From positions 1 through 9,283 of the forward strand of contig JADFRH010000001.1 of assembly GCA_022561415.1 (NCBI GenBank): a stretch of 9,283 nucleotides of DNA. The letters are read 5' to 3'. The first letter of the stretch is position 1, and the number at the start of each line of letters is the position of its first letter. The notes below the pieces were generated by a model, which saw nothing but the letters and a program-made list of their open reading frames with translations, was not told the DNA's origin and ran no database searches. Source of the stretch: Planctomycetota bacterium (GTDB lineage Bacteria; Planctomycetota; Phycisphaerae; UBA1845). Of this stretch, positions 1 to 6,817 are shown piece by piece. The position numbers and the translations under genes were made by a program.

Positions 1-1972
1 CCCCGAAGAAATCGCTCCCCGCAGCGTCGGAGGCGGTCAGCTTGGCTGTTTCCGTCATGTCCACCCAGCCGGTGGCCGGTTTTTCAAACACGTACGCCGA
101 ACCGCAGTGGTCTCCCGCCGCGCAGTCGTCAGTTTTCGCCCCGACAACGACCGTATCACCACTCACCGAGACGGAATTCCCGAATTGATCGCCCACCACC
201 GCGTCGGAGGCGGTCAGCTTGGCCGTTTGCACCCAGCTCGTTCCGTCGAACCGGAAGACGTACCCCGCCCCGCAGTTGCTTCCCACCGCGCAGTCGTCCA
301 AGCGTGCCCCGACCACGACCGTGTCGCCGCTCACCGAGACGGAACCCCCGAAGAAATCGCTCACTGCCGCGTCGGACGCGAGCAGTTTTTGCAACTCACA
401 CGGCTCAACCGGCGGGGCGGCCGTTAGGACGGCCTGTTCGGCGTTGACGAAGCCCCAGCCGTACGTCGTGTCGTAGCCGGGGTCGCCCAGGTCGACGGCG
501 CTCTGCTGCATGAACTGCTCGACCTCATCCGGCGTGAGCGTCGGATCGCTGGAGAGCATCAGCGCGGCCACGCCGGCCGTGTAGGGCGACGCGAACGACG
601 TGCCCTGGGCGAACACGTAGTCGCCGGGCGTCCAACCGGCGCTGCCGGTTCGGTCGGTCGTGTAGACGGAGATGCCCGGCGCCGAGAACGCCAGCCCGTC
701 GCCCCAGTTGCTGAAGCTCGTCAGCGTACCGTCGGGATCAAGGGCGGCCACGGCGTTGACCGTCGGAAGATTGGCCGGGAACGAAATCTGCGCAATCCCG
801 TCGTTGTGCGCGCTGGCGAAGTGGACCATGCCCCCGTTGCGGGTGTCTTCGTATTTCTGGGTGATCGCGGCCGATGGATTCCCGTAGCTGTAGATGTTGC
901 TGTTGTTGGTCACCTTCGCGCCGACGGATTCCGCCCAGGCCAGCGTGTCGACCGTCCAGCTCCACTGCGCGTTCCAGGTTCCCGAACAGTCCAGGGTGCT
1001 GATAAAACTGCGAGCCGACGCTGCCAGGCAATCCGGCGCGACGCCGACGGTCCCGAGATTGTTGTTGATGGTTGCGGAGACGCAGCCGGCTACGGCCGTG
1101 CCGTGGTTGTCGCAGGCGTTGACCGGGCCGCCGTCCGTCGAGGCATCACTTGTCGTGTCCGTTCCGGTCATCTGGTTAATGTCGGGATGATCCTGCTGCA
1201 CGCCGGTGTCGATGATCACCACGATGATCGAGGGATCGCCCGTGGTCAGGTCCCACGCCTCCGGGGCGTCCATGTCCATGTCCGGAATGCCGCCGAACTG
1301 GCCGGTGTTATGCAACCCCCAGCAGTTTCCGAACCCGGGATCGTTGGGGAAAAGCGAATGGCGCCCGGTGATGATCATGTCGGGCTCAGCGAAAACGACC
1401 TCGGGTCGCGCGGTGAGACGATTTGCGGCCGCGAGCACGTCGAATCCGTTGCGTGACGTGCTCTTGACACGGTACGCGCGTTTCATGTTGGCCCAGTCGC
1501 GATCAACGACGACGCCGGCTTTGGACTCGCGCAGAATCTCCTCGGCGCGGGCCGCGTCGATCGTTCGGTCGAAACCGACGAGGATGTGCGGCGTGACGAT
1601 GAGCGGACTACCCGAGGCGTCCACGAACACGGGTGAGACAAAGTCGTTGACGTCTTGGGCAGCCAGGTCACGCACGGCCTGCTCGACATCGCCCGGCGTC
1701 TTCTTGCCATCTGCGGTGCCCACGAGATACCAACCCGGAATCGGTGAGGGGGTGACGTCTGCGGCATCAATGCCGCCGGCGGCGATGCCGTTGGGGCCGC
1801 GCTCGCTCGTCGTATCGGATTGAAGAACCGCGACCCTCTCGACGTCAAGGGTAAGCGGCACCTTCTCCTTGAAGTAGGTGTAGTGCCATTGAGCCTCAGC
1901 ACCGGCAGAAATGAAACCAAACGCCGCCAGCGCGACGGCCACGAAGCGCCGTAAGAAAATACGTCGACTCAT
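1..1972 (-). CDS. Secreted subtilisin-like (S8) serine protease with FG-GAP repeats, 3' end outside window
   Basis: This is an exported endopeptidase of the subtilase family. The frame is open for 657 codons from the ATG at 1972 down to base 1, so the C-terminus is missing. Residues 1-27 form a signal peptide beginning MSRRIFLRR, which fits the twin-arginine pattern SRRxFLK with Arg for Lys, and has an AEA cleavage site before Q28. Residues about 127-200 look like an S8 prodomain (ILVGFD...FAEPD). The catalytic domain spans about 205-515 with D255 (VVIIDTGV), H290 (NHGTAVAG), the oxyanion-hole N390 (ASAHNDG) and S459 (GTSFASP), all present. From about 529 there are FG-GAP-type repeats (KLxASDA...FGxSVSVSGDTVVVGA) with a period of 56-59 residues, two complete and a third cut by the edge. 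Each complete repeat has a paired-cysteine motif, DDCAxGxxCG. A GGAAGG ribosome site lies 7 bases before the start. The family call is firm; substrate and export route are inferred. Confidence 0.93.
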   Translation of the reverse strand, partial: MSRRIFLRRFVAVALAAFGFISAGAEAQWHYTYFKEKVPLTLDVERVAVLQSDTTSERGPNGIAAGGIDAADVTPSPIPGWYLVGTADGKKTPGDVEQAVRDLAAQDVNDFVSPVFVDASGSPLIVTPHILVGFDRTIDAARAEEILRESKAGVVVDRDWANMKRAYRVKSTSRNGFDVLAAANRLTARPEVVFAEPDMIITGRHSLFPNDPGFGNCWGLHNTGQFGGIPDMDMDAPEAWDLTTGDPSIIVVIIDTGVQQDHPDINQMTGTDTTSDASTDGGPVNACDNHGTAVAGCVSATINNNLGTVGVAPDCLAASARSFISTLDCSGTWNAQWSWTVDTLAWAESVGAKVTNNSNIYSYGNPSAAITQKYEDTRNGGMVHFASAHNDGIAQISFPANLPTVNAVAALDPDGTLTSFSNWGDGLAFSAPGISVYTTDRTGSAGWTPGDYVFAQGTSFASPYTAGVAALMLSSDPTLTPDEVEQFMQQSAVDLGDPGYDTTYGWGFVNAEQAVLTAAPPVEPCELQKLLASDAAVSDFFGGSVSVSGDTVVVGARLDDCAVGSNCGAGYVFRFDGTSWVQTAKLTASDAVVGDQFGNSVSVSGDTVVVGAKTDDCAAGDHCGSAYVFEKPATGWVDMTETAKLTASDAAGSDFFG

Positions 1973-1979
1973 GCTCTCG

Positions 1980-2037
1980 CCTTCCGAGCAGGCAAAGCCT
2001 GCTTGCAGAGGGTGTGGCGGGATTTCTCATGTCCCGC
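1980..2037 (-). promoter_or_regulatory. Leader of the protease gene: ribosome binding site and two small hairpins
   Basis: Directly upstream of the protease start, the minus strand carries GGAAGG (1980-1985), seven bases from the ATG. Immediately 5' of it is a perfect 7-bp stem with a three-base loop (AGCAGGC-TTT-GCCTGCT, 1987-2003). Fourteen bases further upstream is a 6-bp stem with a nine-base loop (GCGGGA...TCCCGC, 2017-2037). The inner hairpin touches the ribosome site, so it could affect initiation, but no known riboswitch or leader family is recognised. Confidence 0.4.
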
Positions 2038-2044
2038 AGCCGGC

Positions 2045-2074
2045 ATTTTACCGATTCAGGGAGTGCGAACGCAA
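2045..2074 (-). promoter_or_regulatory. Candidate sigma-70-like promoter of the protease gene
   Basis: On the minus strand TAAAAT (2045-2050, five of six matches to TATAAT) is preceded after 18 bases by TTGCGT (2069-2074, only the TTG half matching). It would place transcription start just upstream of the two leader hairpins, about 65 bases before the ATG. The -35 box is weak and the call is pattern-based only. Confidence 0.3.
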
Positions 2075-2146
2075 GGAAAAAAGTATTCCCTGGGAAATCC
2101 TCACAGCTCAGAGGCTCAGAGCGTGTTTAAGAGGGGTGTTCTCCTG

Positions 2147-2218
2147 TCCGAGCCGCGCCCGACAGGAAGCGGTTTTCTGCAGGAAACTCAGACCGCTTCC
2201 TGTCGGGCGCGGCTCGGA
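2147..2218. repeat. Perfect 26-bp inverted repeat with 20-base loop, possible dispersed palindrome or terminator
   Basis: The arms 2147-2172 and 2193-2218 are exact reverse complements. The left arm starts TCCGAGCCGCGCCC and ends GGAAGCGG; the loop is 2173-2192. The element begins 22 bases after the stop codon of the NHL-propeller gene, in terminator position for that minus-strand gene, but neither side has a T-tract. In translation both strands read SEPRPTGSG, which resembles short palindromic sequences I recall as frequent between genes in planctomycete genomes. It may therefore be a REP-like dispersed repeat. A strong hairpin is certain; its role is inferred. Confidence 0.75.
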
Positions 2219-2240
2219 AACAGACTTCATAGACACGCCG

Positions 2241-3932
2241 TTACGGCAGCGGGTTCGTGCATGTCGAGTTGCACGGGTCGGCCGCAGTCGCGATGAACGG
2301 ATACGGGAGACCCACGAAGCCGGCCAGTGATGACAGTACATCGCTGACGTTGATCTTCAGGTCGAGGCAGTGGGGCTCGAGGTCGGCACGCGCCTTGACA
2401 AGCGCACCGGGGACGTTGGCGAAAGCCTTGAGGACGGCCAGAGCATCCACGATGTTCACCGCCCCCTCCGCAGCGCCAGGTGGCGTCTGCTTCAAGTCGA
2501 GGACGGTGTCTCCAAAAATGGACGTCGCTAGCACCAACGGTGACGAGTAACTGCCATCCAGGCTCAGGTCCGTACACTCGCTGTCGATTGCCTGGATCGT
2601 GTACGTGCCTCCCGGTACGATGGCCTCATGAAGGACGTGGACGGTTCCAAGACCGCTCCAATCCTGGAACGACGGCGTACACGATAACGTAGCGGCGTTA
2701 AACGTTGCATCGCCGGCCGCCGGTACGATCGATGTCGATTTCTGACTGACTTGACTTGCCGAACCGACCCACATTTGCGCGCCGTTCCAGAGATCGAACG
2801 GCCGCGGAAGGGCGTCGAACGTAACGCGAATCGCATGGGCGCGCCCGGCTTCGCCCGCCGTGAACGACAGGAAACGATTCCTCGTGCTGACGACGGGATT
2901 TCCAAGGACATCTGGGACCGTCTCCGCTAACGGCGTGCTTGAGGGCTGGCAGACCGGCGGCGGCAATTTGGCAAACACTAGATCCCATGGGCACTCCAGC
3001 CCTCCGCTTCCCGGGGGGAAAAAGTCCGCCGAGTCTGGGTCTCCCAGCGGCCCCGGGAGCGGGGCCCCCGTTGTCCCGTCGTAACGCAGAATGACATCGC
3101 CGATGTACTCGCTGACGTACAGATGTCCGTCGGGACCGAAACGCAGGCCGGTGGGGTCTTCCAGCCCACCGCTGCCTTCAGCCACGAAAACGTCCATCGC
3201 GGCTCCGGTCGTTCCATCATACCGGACGATCTTCCCGGGGTGTGCGCTGGAGACGTAGAGGTGGCCGTCCGGACCGAACTGCATCGCTATGTTTTCAAAA
3301 AGACCGAAATCCGCGCCCAAGGCGAACACGTCCATGAACGCCCCGGTTGTACCGTCGTAGCGCAGAACGTCTGCCTCAGCCAGAATGGAGCTACAAACAT
3401 AGAGATGACCGTCCGGTCCGAAAGTCAGGGTATACGGTCCATCCAGCCCACCCACGCCCGATGCGACGAAGGCGTCGATGAACGCACCGGTCGCACCGCT
3501 GTACCGTAGTATGCTGTCGTTTGCCGAACTGCTGACGTAGAGATGTCCATCCGCGCCGAAAGCCAGGGCGGACGGCTGACTCAACCCGCCGCTTCCATCG
3601 GTGACGAAGGTATCCAGGAACTCGCCCGTCTGGCCGTTGTAGCGTAGTACTACGCTCGTGGCGCCGCCGCTGGCCACGTAGAGATGGCCGTCCGGGCCGA
3701 ACAACAGACCCAACGGCGCGTTACCACACCCCGATCCAAGCCCACCGCTTCCCGCGAACACGAATAGATTGATCACGGCTCCGGTCTGCGCATCATAGCG
3801 CGCGATGTTGCCCGGGCCCGTGCTTCCGACGAGCAGCGACATTTCGGCTGAGTAAACCCGTGCCGTGGAGACACCGCCAACAAGTACACCCAGCGCGCAA
3901 AGTATGCCCATTGTTCCCTTGGATGAGCGCAT
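2241..3932 (-). CDS. Secreted NHL-type six-bladed beta-propeller protein with dockerin-like C-terminal module
   Basis: This encodes an exported 563-residue protein of unknown precise role. Residues 1-29 form a signal peptide (MRSSKGTMGILCALG..., likely cut after YSA). Residues about 30-322 form a propeller. Five full blades carry FGPDGHLYVSS-like strands starting at about 78, 125, 171, 219 and 265, with VLRYDGTTGAFxDxFV strands between them. The period is 46-48 residues. An N-terminal half-repeat (31-65) and a final one (310-321) would close a sixth blade. This pattern matches NHL/Vgb-like propellers, but nothing indicates lyase activity. Residues about 327-473 form a beta-rich module (NRFLSF...IRVTFDALP.PFDLWNGAQ). 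Residues 474-563 form a degenerate dockerin-like tail (VNIVDALAVL and INVSDVLSSL half-repeats) ending in TCTNPLP. The ATG at 3932 is preferred over the upstream GTG at 3965 because GGAGG lies seven bases before it and the signal peptide then starts cleanly. Binding or scaffolding at the cell surface is inferred. Confidence 0.88.
   Translation of the reverse strand: MRSSKGTMGILCALGVLVGGVSTARVYSAEMSLLVGSTGPGNIARYDAQTGAVINLFVFAGSGGLGSGCGNAPLGLLFGPDGHLYVASGGATSVVLRYNGQTGEFLDTFVTDGSGGLSQPSALAFGADGHLYVSSSANDSILRYSGATGAFIDAFVASGVGGLDGPYTLTFGPDGHLYVCSSILAEADVLRYDGTTGAFMDVFALGADFGLFENIAMQFGPDGHLYVSSAHPGKIVRYDGTTGAAMDVFVAEGSGGLEDPTGLRFGPDGHLYVSEYIGDVILRYDGTTGAPLPGPLGDPDSADFFPPGSGGLECPWDLVFAKLPPPVCQPSSTPLAETVPDVLGNPVVSTRNRFLSFTAGEAGRAHAIRVTFDALPRPFDLWNGAQMWVGSASQVSQKSTSIVPAAGDATFNAATLSCTPSFQDWSGLGTVHVLHEAIVPGGTYTIQAIDSECTDLSLDGSYSSPLVLATSIFGDTVLDLKQTPPGAAEGAVNIVDALAVLKAFANVPGALVKARADLEPHCLDLKINVSDVLSSLAGFVGLPYPFIATAADPCNSTCTNPLP
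2244..2513 (-). repeat. Duplicated dockerin-like C-terminal coding module (mate at 4302-4571)
   Basis: The last 90 codons of the NHL-propeller gene and of the VCBS-propeller gene align without gaps. By eye about 75 of 90 residues are identical, and runs such as KARADLEPHCLDL, INVSDVLSSLAGFVGL and TAADPCNSTCTNPL are shared. Upstream of this the two modules remain homologous for about 145 more residues at clearly lower identity. This looks like a shared C-terminal cassette, either duplicated or kept similar by selection or conversion. Confidence 0.85.
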
Positions 3933-4298
3933 CTCATTTCCTCCTCGCAACCCGATCGGCGACACCGGAACTTGCGCCTTCCAACTGAGCCAGCCCCGGT
4001 TCGTCAGGTCGCTGCGCTCTGCTGGACCCTTTCGACGGCCCCAATCGGAACCCTGTCAAACATCCCAAAAACAACTTGCAATGCTATCAAGGCAGGTCGC
4101 CGATCACAAGGAAAATCCGGGTAATCCGGGAGCGCTTCAGCACTTCGCGAAAACGGCCATTGAAGTCGGTAGAAACTGGTTTGCGGGTGATCCAGGGGCA
4201 TCATCGCACCTTCTCGCGCTGATCCGAAGGCGGCGATCCGCTGCTCGGGTAGCGAAAGCATTCAAGCCTAGCAATACTTTGTGGCCGCCGAGGACGCA
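3933..4298. other. 366-bp intergenic gap with no credible gene
   Basis: Reading frames crossing this gap on both strands have no homology I recognise, and the plus-strand one runs antisense into both neighbours. On the minus strand TTGTGA (4104-4109), 17 bases, then TAGCAT (4081-4086) is a weak promoter-like pair (four of six matches each) that could serve the NHL-propeller gene with a leader of about 140 bases. Otherwise only a short tandem AATCCGGG duplication near 4113-4130 was seen. No terminator hairpin with a T-tract was found after the upstream gene. Confidence 0.5.
3940..3944 (-). promoter_or_regulatory. Shine-Dalgarno GGAGG that fixes the NHL-propeller start
   Basis: On the minus strand GAGGAGGAA precedes the ATG at 3932, with seven bases between GGAGG and the start codon. 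The alternative in-frame GTG at 3965 lies upstream of this site and has no comparable ribosome site, so the shorter protein is chosen. Confidence 0.75.
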
Positions 4299-6479
4299 TT
4301 ACTCTAGCGGGTTCGTGCACGTCGAGTTGCACGGGTCGGCCGCGGTTGGCGTGAACGAGTACTGCAGACCGACGAAGCCGGCCAGTGATGAGAGCACGTC
4401 GCTAACGTTGATTAAGAGGTCGAGGCAGTGGGGCTCGAGATCGGCGCGGGCCTTGATGATTGCGCCCGGCACACTGGCGAATCGGCCGAGTACGGCCAGG
4501 GCGTCCACAATGTTGACGGCGCCCTCCGGTGGAAGCGGCGGCGTCTGAGCTAGGTCTAGGACAGTATCGCCCCAGATCGGCGTGGTCATCGGCAGGGCGG
4601 TCGAGAAATCCAATGCGTTGGCAAGGTCGCACCTCTCGCTGATCACGTCGACATGGTAGGCGCCACCGGGAACCACTCCCTCGTGAAGCACGTGAACAAC
4701 GCCGAAAGCGGACCAATCGAGAAAGACCGGACCGGCGCACTGTAGGGTCGCCGCCTGAAAGCTCGGCGCTCCCTCGACAGGTGTTACCGACGCGCCACTC
4801 TCGCTCACCTCGACCGGTGTGGATACCCATAGTTGTGCTCCGTTCCACAGATCAAACGGAGGCGGAAGGGCGTCGAACGTCACGCGGATCGCAGTCAGCG
4901 TACCCGGGTTTCCGCCGGACAGAGAGAGAAAACGGTTTTTGATTCCCCGCGGGTCGGCCACAGGTGTGTCGGCGACGACGCAGGCGCACTCCGGCGCACC
5001 GACGCCGCAGCTACGCATGATGATGATTTCGTCGGCCGTCTCGTCGATCAGGGCAAGATCGAGATCGCCGTCGTTGTCCACGTCGAACGCCAGCGTACAC
5101 GAGGCGGTCGCGGTCGCAGGGAATCTCTGCTGAAGCGTGAAGTTGGCCGCGCCATCGTTGACCCACAGCAGCCAGTCGCCACTGAAGCTGGAAGTAACCC
5201 AGTCGAGGTCACCGTCGCCGTCGAGATCCGCCAAGTCGGTCGCAATCCCAAACGGATCAATCGCGATGGACTGCGGGGGCGCGAGATTGCCGGTGCCGTC
5301 ACCGAGGAGTATCGCGGCGGTTCCGGTGCTGCTGTTGACCGTCGCGACGTCTTCGTTGCCGTCGCCGTTGACATCGCCGGTGACCAGCATCCAGACGGAG
5401 CCACCGGACAGTTGCTCGGAATGCGTCGTGAATGTTCCGCTGCCCGTGCCGAGGGCCACGACGATACGGTTCGCCGATCGTGTTCCGATCACGAGATCGA
5501 GAATGCCGTCATTGTTCATGTCAGCGGCGGTCAATGCCCTTTCGCGGTGGACCGATGCGTTCCACGCGATCGGAGTGCCGAAGCCCCCGTTTCCGTCATT
5601 GAGCAGAAGCGTCAGGCTGCTGTTGTCGAAGTTCGTATTGACGATGTCGATGTCCCCGTCGCCATCGACATCGAGCACGGCGATTCCGCGTGGGTTCGAG
5701 CCGACCGCGATCTCCTGATTTGATTTGAAGGTGCCGTCTCCGGCGCCCAGCGCGATCGTCACGGTGCCCGAACCCTGATTGGCGATGCAGATGTCCGGGA
5801 AGCCGTCTCGGTCGAAGTCGGCCGCCTCGTTCGGGCTGGCAAAGTTGCCGATCGCCTCCGTGGGTTGAATGAAGGGCTCGAGCAGCCCGCTCCCATCGGC
5901 CGGATTCATGAACACACGCAAGTCTTCCGACACCTCGTTGACAATGGTGAGATCGAGCCATCCGTCCTGATCCAGGTCGGTGGCCGTACCGCCGTAGGGC
6001 TGGCTGTGTTCACCGGGCGTCGCGTTCGTCGAAATCGTTGCGATTTTCTGATAATCCAGCGTCGCCGGTGCAGCGACTGTCCAGAACAGAAATGAATACC
6101 CGGCGCTACGCATCGGCGAGCCGTCGGCCGCAGCGGCATCATGCGAAAGGACGGCCGTCACGCGCTCCCCGGCAGAGAACGCGCGCGCAGGCGTGAAGAT
6201 CACCGTTTGATCGGAATCGGCAAACGAAAACGTGCCGGTGACGGGTCCGCTCCAGCGGCCGAAGGCACTCAGGCTGTCCGGCGTGATCGTGGCCTTGTTC
6301 ACCGGGCGATCAAAGTGAAAGACGATGCTCGTGCCGGTGGCTGCTGAGATCGTGTTGAGGGTCGGCTCCACGGAAACAACCGTCAGTTCCGCCCCCGTGC
6401 CGGCCGCCACACGACCGGTGAGGAGAGACAGAAAAACGGGTAGGAGCACGAGCGTGCGCCGACATCCGCTAGACAGCAT
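4299..6479 (-). CDS. Secreted Big_5 plus seven-repeat VCBS/FG-GAP propeller protein with dockerin-like C-terminal module
   Basis: This encodes an exported 726-residue protein, probably a surface or adhesion-type protein. Residues 1-26 form a signal peptide (basic CRR, then VLLPVFLSLL, AxA-type site near RVAA). Residues about 31-133 match a bacterial Ig-like Big_5 domain (VxSVEPT..., IVFHFDRPVN, VIFTPARAFSAGERVTAVLS). Residues about 140-490 hold seven VCBS/FG-GAP repeats with calcium-loop cores at 168 (DLDQDGWLD), 221, 270 (DVDGDGDID), 320, 369, 418 and 466 (DVDNDGDLD). The spacing is 48-53 residues, and seven repeats suit an integrin-like seven-bladed propeller. Residues about 490-636 and 637-726 repeat the module and dockerin-like tail of the downstream NHL-propeller protein, ending in TCTNPLE. 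AAGGGAAGGA lies six bases before the ATG and supports the start. Calcium binding is expected from the loops; ligand and partner are unknown. Confidence 0.92.
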   Translation of the reverse strand: MLSSGCRRTLVLLPVFLSLLTGRVAAGTGAELTVVSVEPTLNTISAATGTSIVFHFDRPVNKATITPDSLSAFGRWSGPVTGTFSFADSDQTVIFTPARAFSAGERVTAVLSHDAAAADGSPMRSAGYSFLFWTVAAPATLDYQKIATISTNATPGEHSQPYGGTATDLDQDGWLDLTIVNEVSEDLRVFMNPADGSGLLEPFIQPTEAIGNFASPNEAADFDRDGFPDICIANQGSGTVTIALGAGDGTFKSNQEIAVGSNPRGIAVLDVDGDGDIDIVNTNFDNSSLTLLLNDGNGGFGTPIAWNASVHRERALTAADMNNDGILDLVIGTRSANRIVVALGTGSGTFTTHSEQLSGGSVWMLVTGDVNGDGNEDVATVNSSTGTAAILLGDGTGNLAPPQSIAIDPFGIATDLADLDGDGDLDWVTSSFSGDWLLWVNDGAANFTLQQRFPATATASCTLAFDVDNDGDLDLALIDETADEIIIMRSCGVGAPECACVVADTPVADPRGIKNRFLSLSGGNPGTLTAIRVTFDALPPPFDLWNGAQLWVSTPVEVSESGASVTPVEGAPSFQAATLQCAGPVFLDWSAFGVVHVLHEGVVPGGAYHVDVISERCDLANALDFSTALPMTTPIWGDTVLDLAQTPPLPPEGAVNIVDALAVLGRFASVPGAIIKARADLEPHCLDLLINVSDVLSSLAGFVGLQYSFTPTAADPCNSTCTNPLE

Positions 6480-6544
6480 GATTATCCTTCCCTTCGTAGA
6501 GCCGCTTCCAGTTCGTAGCGAAGCAGTGTGATTCTGAACCCGTG

Positions 6545-6573
6545 ATGGTACACAAAACGGGGCGTGTTTTCAA
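6545..6573 (-). promoter_or_regulatory. Candidate sigma-70-like promoter of the VCBS-propeller gene
   Basis: On the minus strand TTGAAA (6568-6573, five of six matches to TTGACA) is followed after exactly 17 bases by TACCAT (6545-6550, four of six matches to TATAAT). This gives a leader of about 58 bases before the ATG at 6479. The spacing is ideal, but planctomycete promoters are poorly defined. Confidence 0.4.
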
Positions 6574-6758
6574 GGGCACTTGGACGATTCACGTGCTTCG
6601 CTTCCTCCGGACAAGATAATACGAATGCAATGGCAAGAAACTCCGGCGCCGCGTGAGTTTCCCAGTTTCGTATCGCTCCAAGTCTGATGGAGTCGGGTGT
6701 TGATGATGCTTTGATGATTGCGAGCCGACTTCTACGAGGTGGTACGCGCCCGATGGCG

Positions 6759-6767
6759 TGGTATACT
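6759..6767 (+). promoter_or_regulatory. Candidate extended -10 promoter of the kinase gene
   Basis: TGGTATACT fits an extended -10 element (TGn followed by TATACT, five of six matches). No convincing -35 box is found 17 bases upstream, which extended -10 promoters can tolerate. Start of transcription would be near 6774, leaving a leader of about 45 bases before the ATG at 6818. It also argues against translation starting at the GTG at 6758. Confidence 0.4.
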
Positions 6768-6817
6768 GTCTCCGGTCCGGGTGCCTTCTGTGCGGCTACG
6801 GTCAATCGGGTACAACT

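Larger units (their letters stand above)
6480..6817. other. Divergent intergenic region between VCBS-propeller gene and kinase gene
   Basis: This 338-bp stretch separates the two outward-facing genes and is where both promoters should lie; the best candidates are listed separately. A minus-strand frame crosses it (6482-6904) but overlaps the kinase N-terminus antisense and resembles nothing, so it is not called. No hairpin or operator-like dyad stood out. Confidence 0.5.

Noticed and set aside
1..390. Near-identical short direct repeats that might suggest a CRISPR or satellite array
   Set aside because: They are in frame with the protease and encode the FG-GAP repeat units.
806..1456. Plus-strand open frame (216 codons) antisense to the protease
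   Set aside because: It overlaps the catalytic domain of an unambiguous subtilase and shows no family features of its own.
3049..3066. GC-rich dyad GGCCCC...GGGGCC
   Set aside because: It lies inside the NHL-propeller coding sequence where it encodes Pro/Gly residues, so it is probably a by-product of composition.
3933..3965. Longer start (GTG at 3965) for the NHL-propeller protein
   Set aside because: The GGAGG site lies inside this extension and is correctly spaced for the ATG at 3932, and the extra 11 residues would precede the signal peptide.
4833..5723. Long plus-strand open frame (296 codons) antisense to the VCBS-propeller gene
   Set aside because: It is Arg/Val/Asp-rich as expected from the complement of repeated Asp/Gly codons, has no recognisable domain, and the minus-strand frame is clearly the real gene.
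6758..6817. GTG start at 6758 giving 20 more residues on the kinase
   Set aside because: It overlaps the extended -10 element, has no ribosome site, and would put unrelated residues before the zinc-finger motif that normally opens such proteins.
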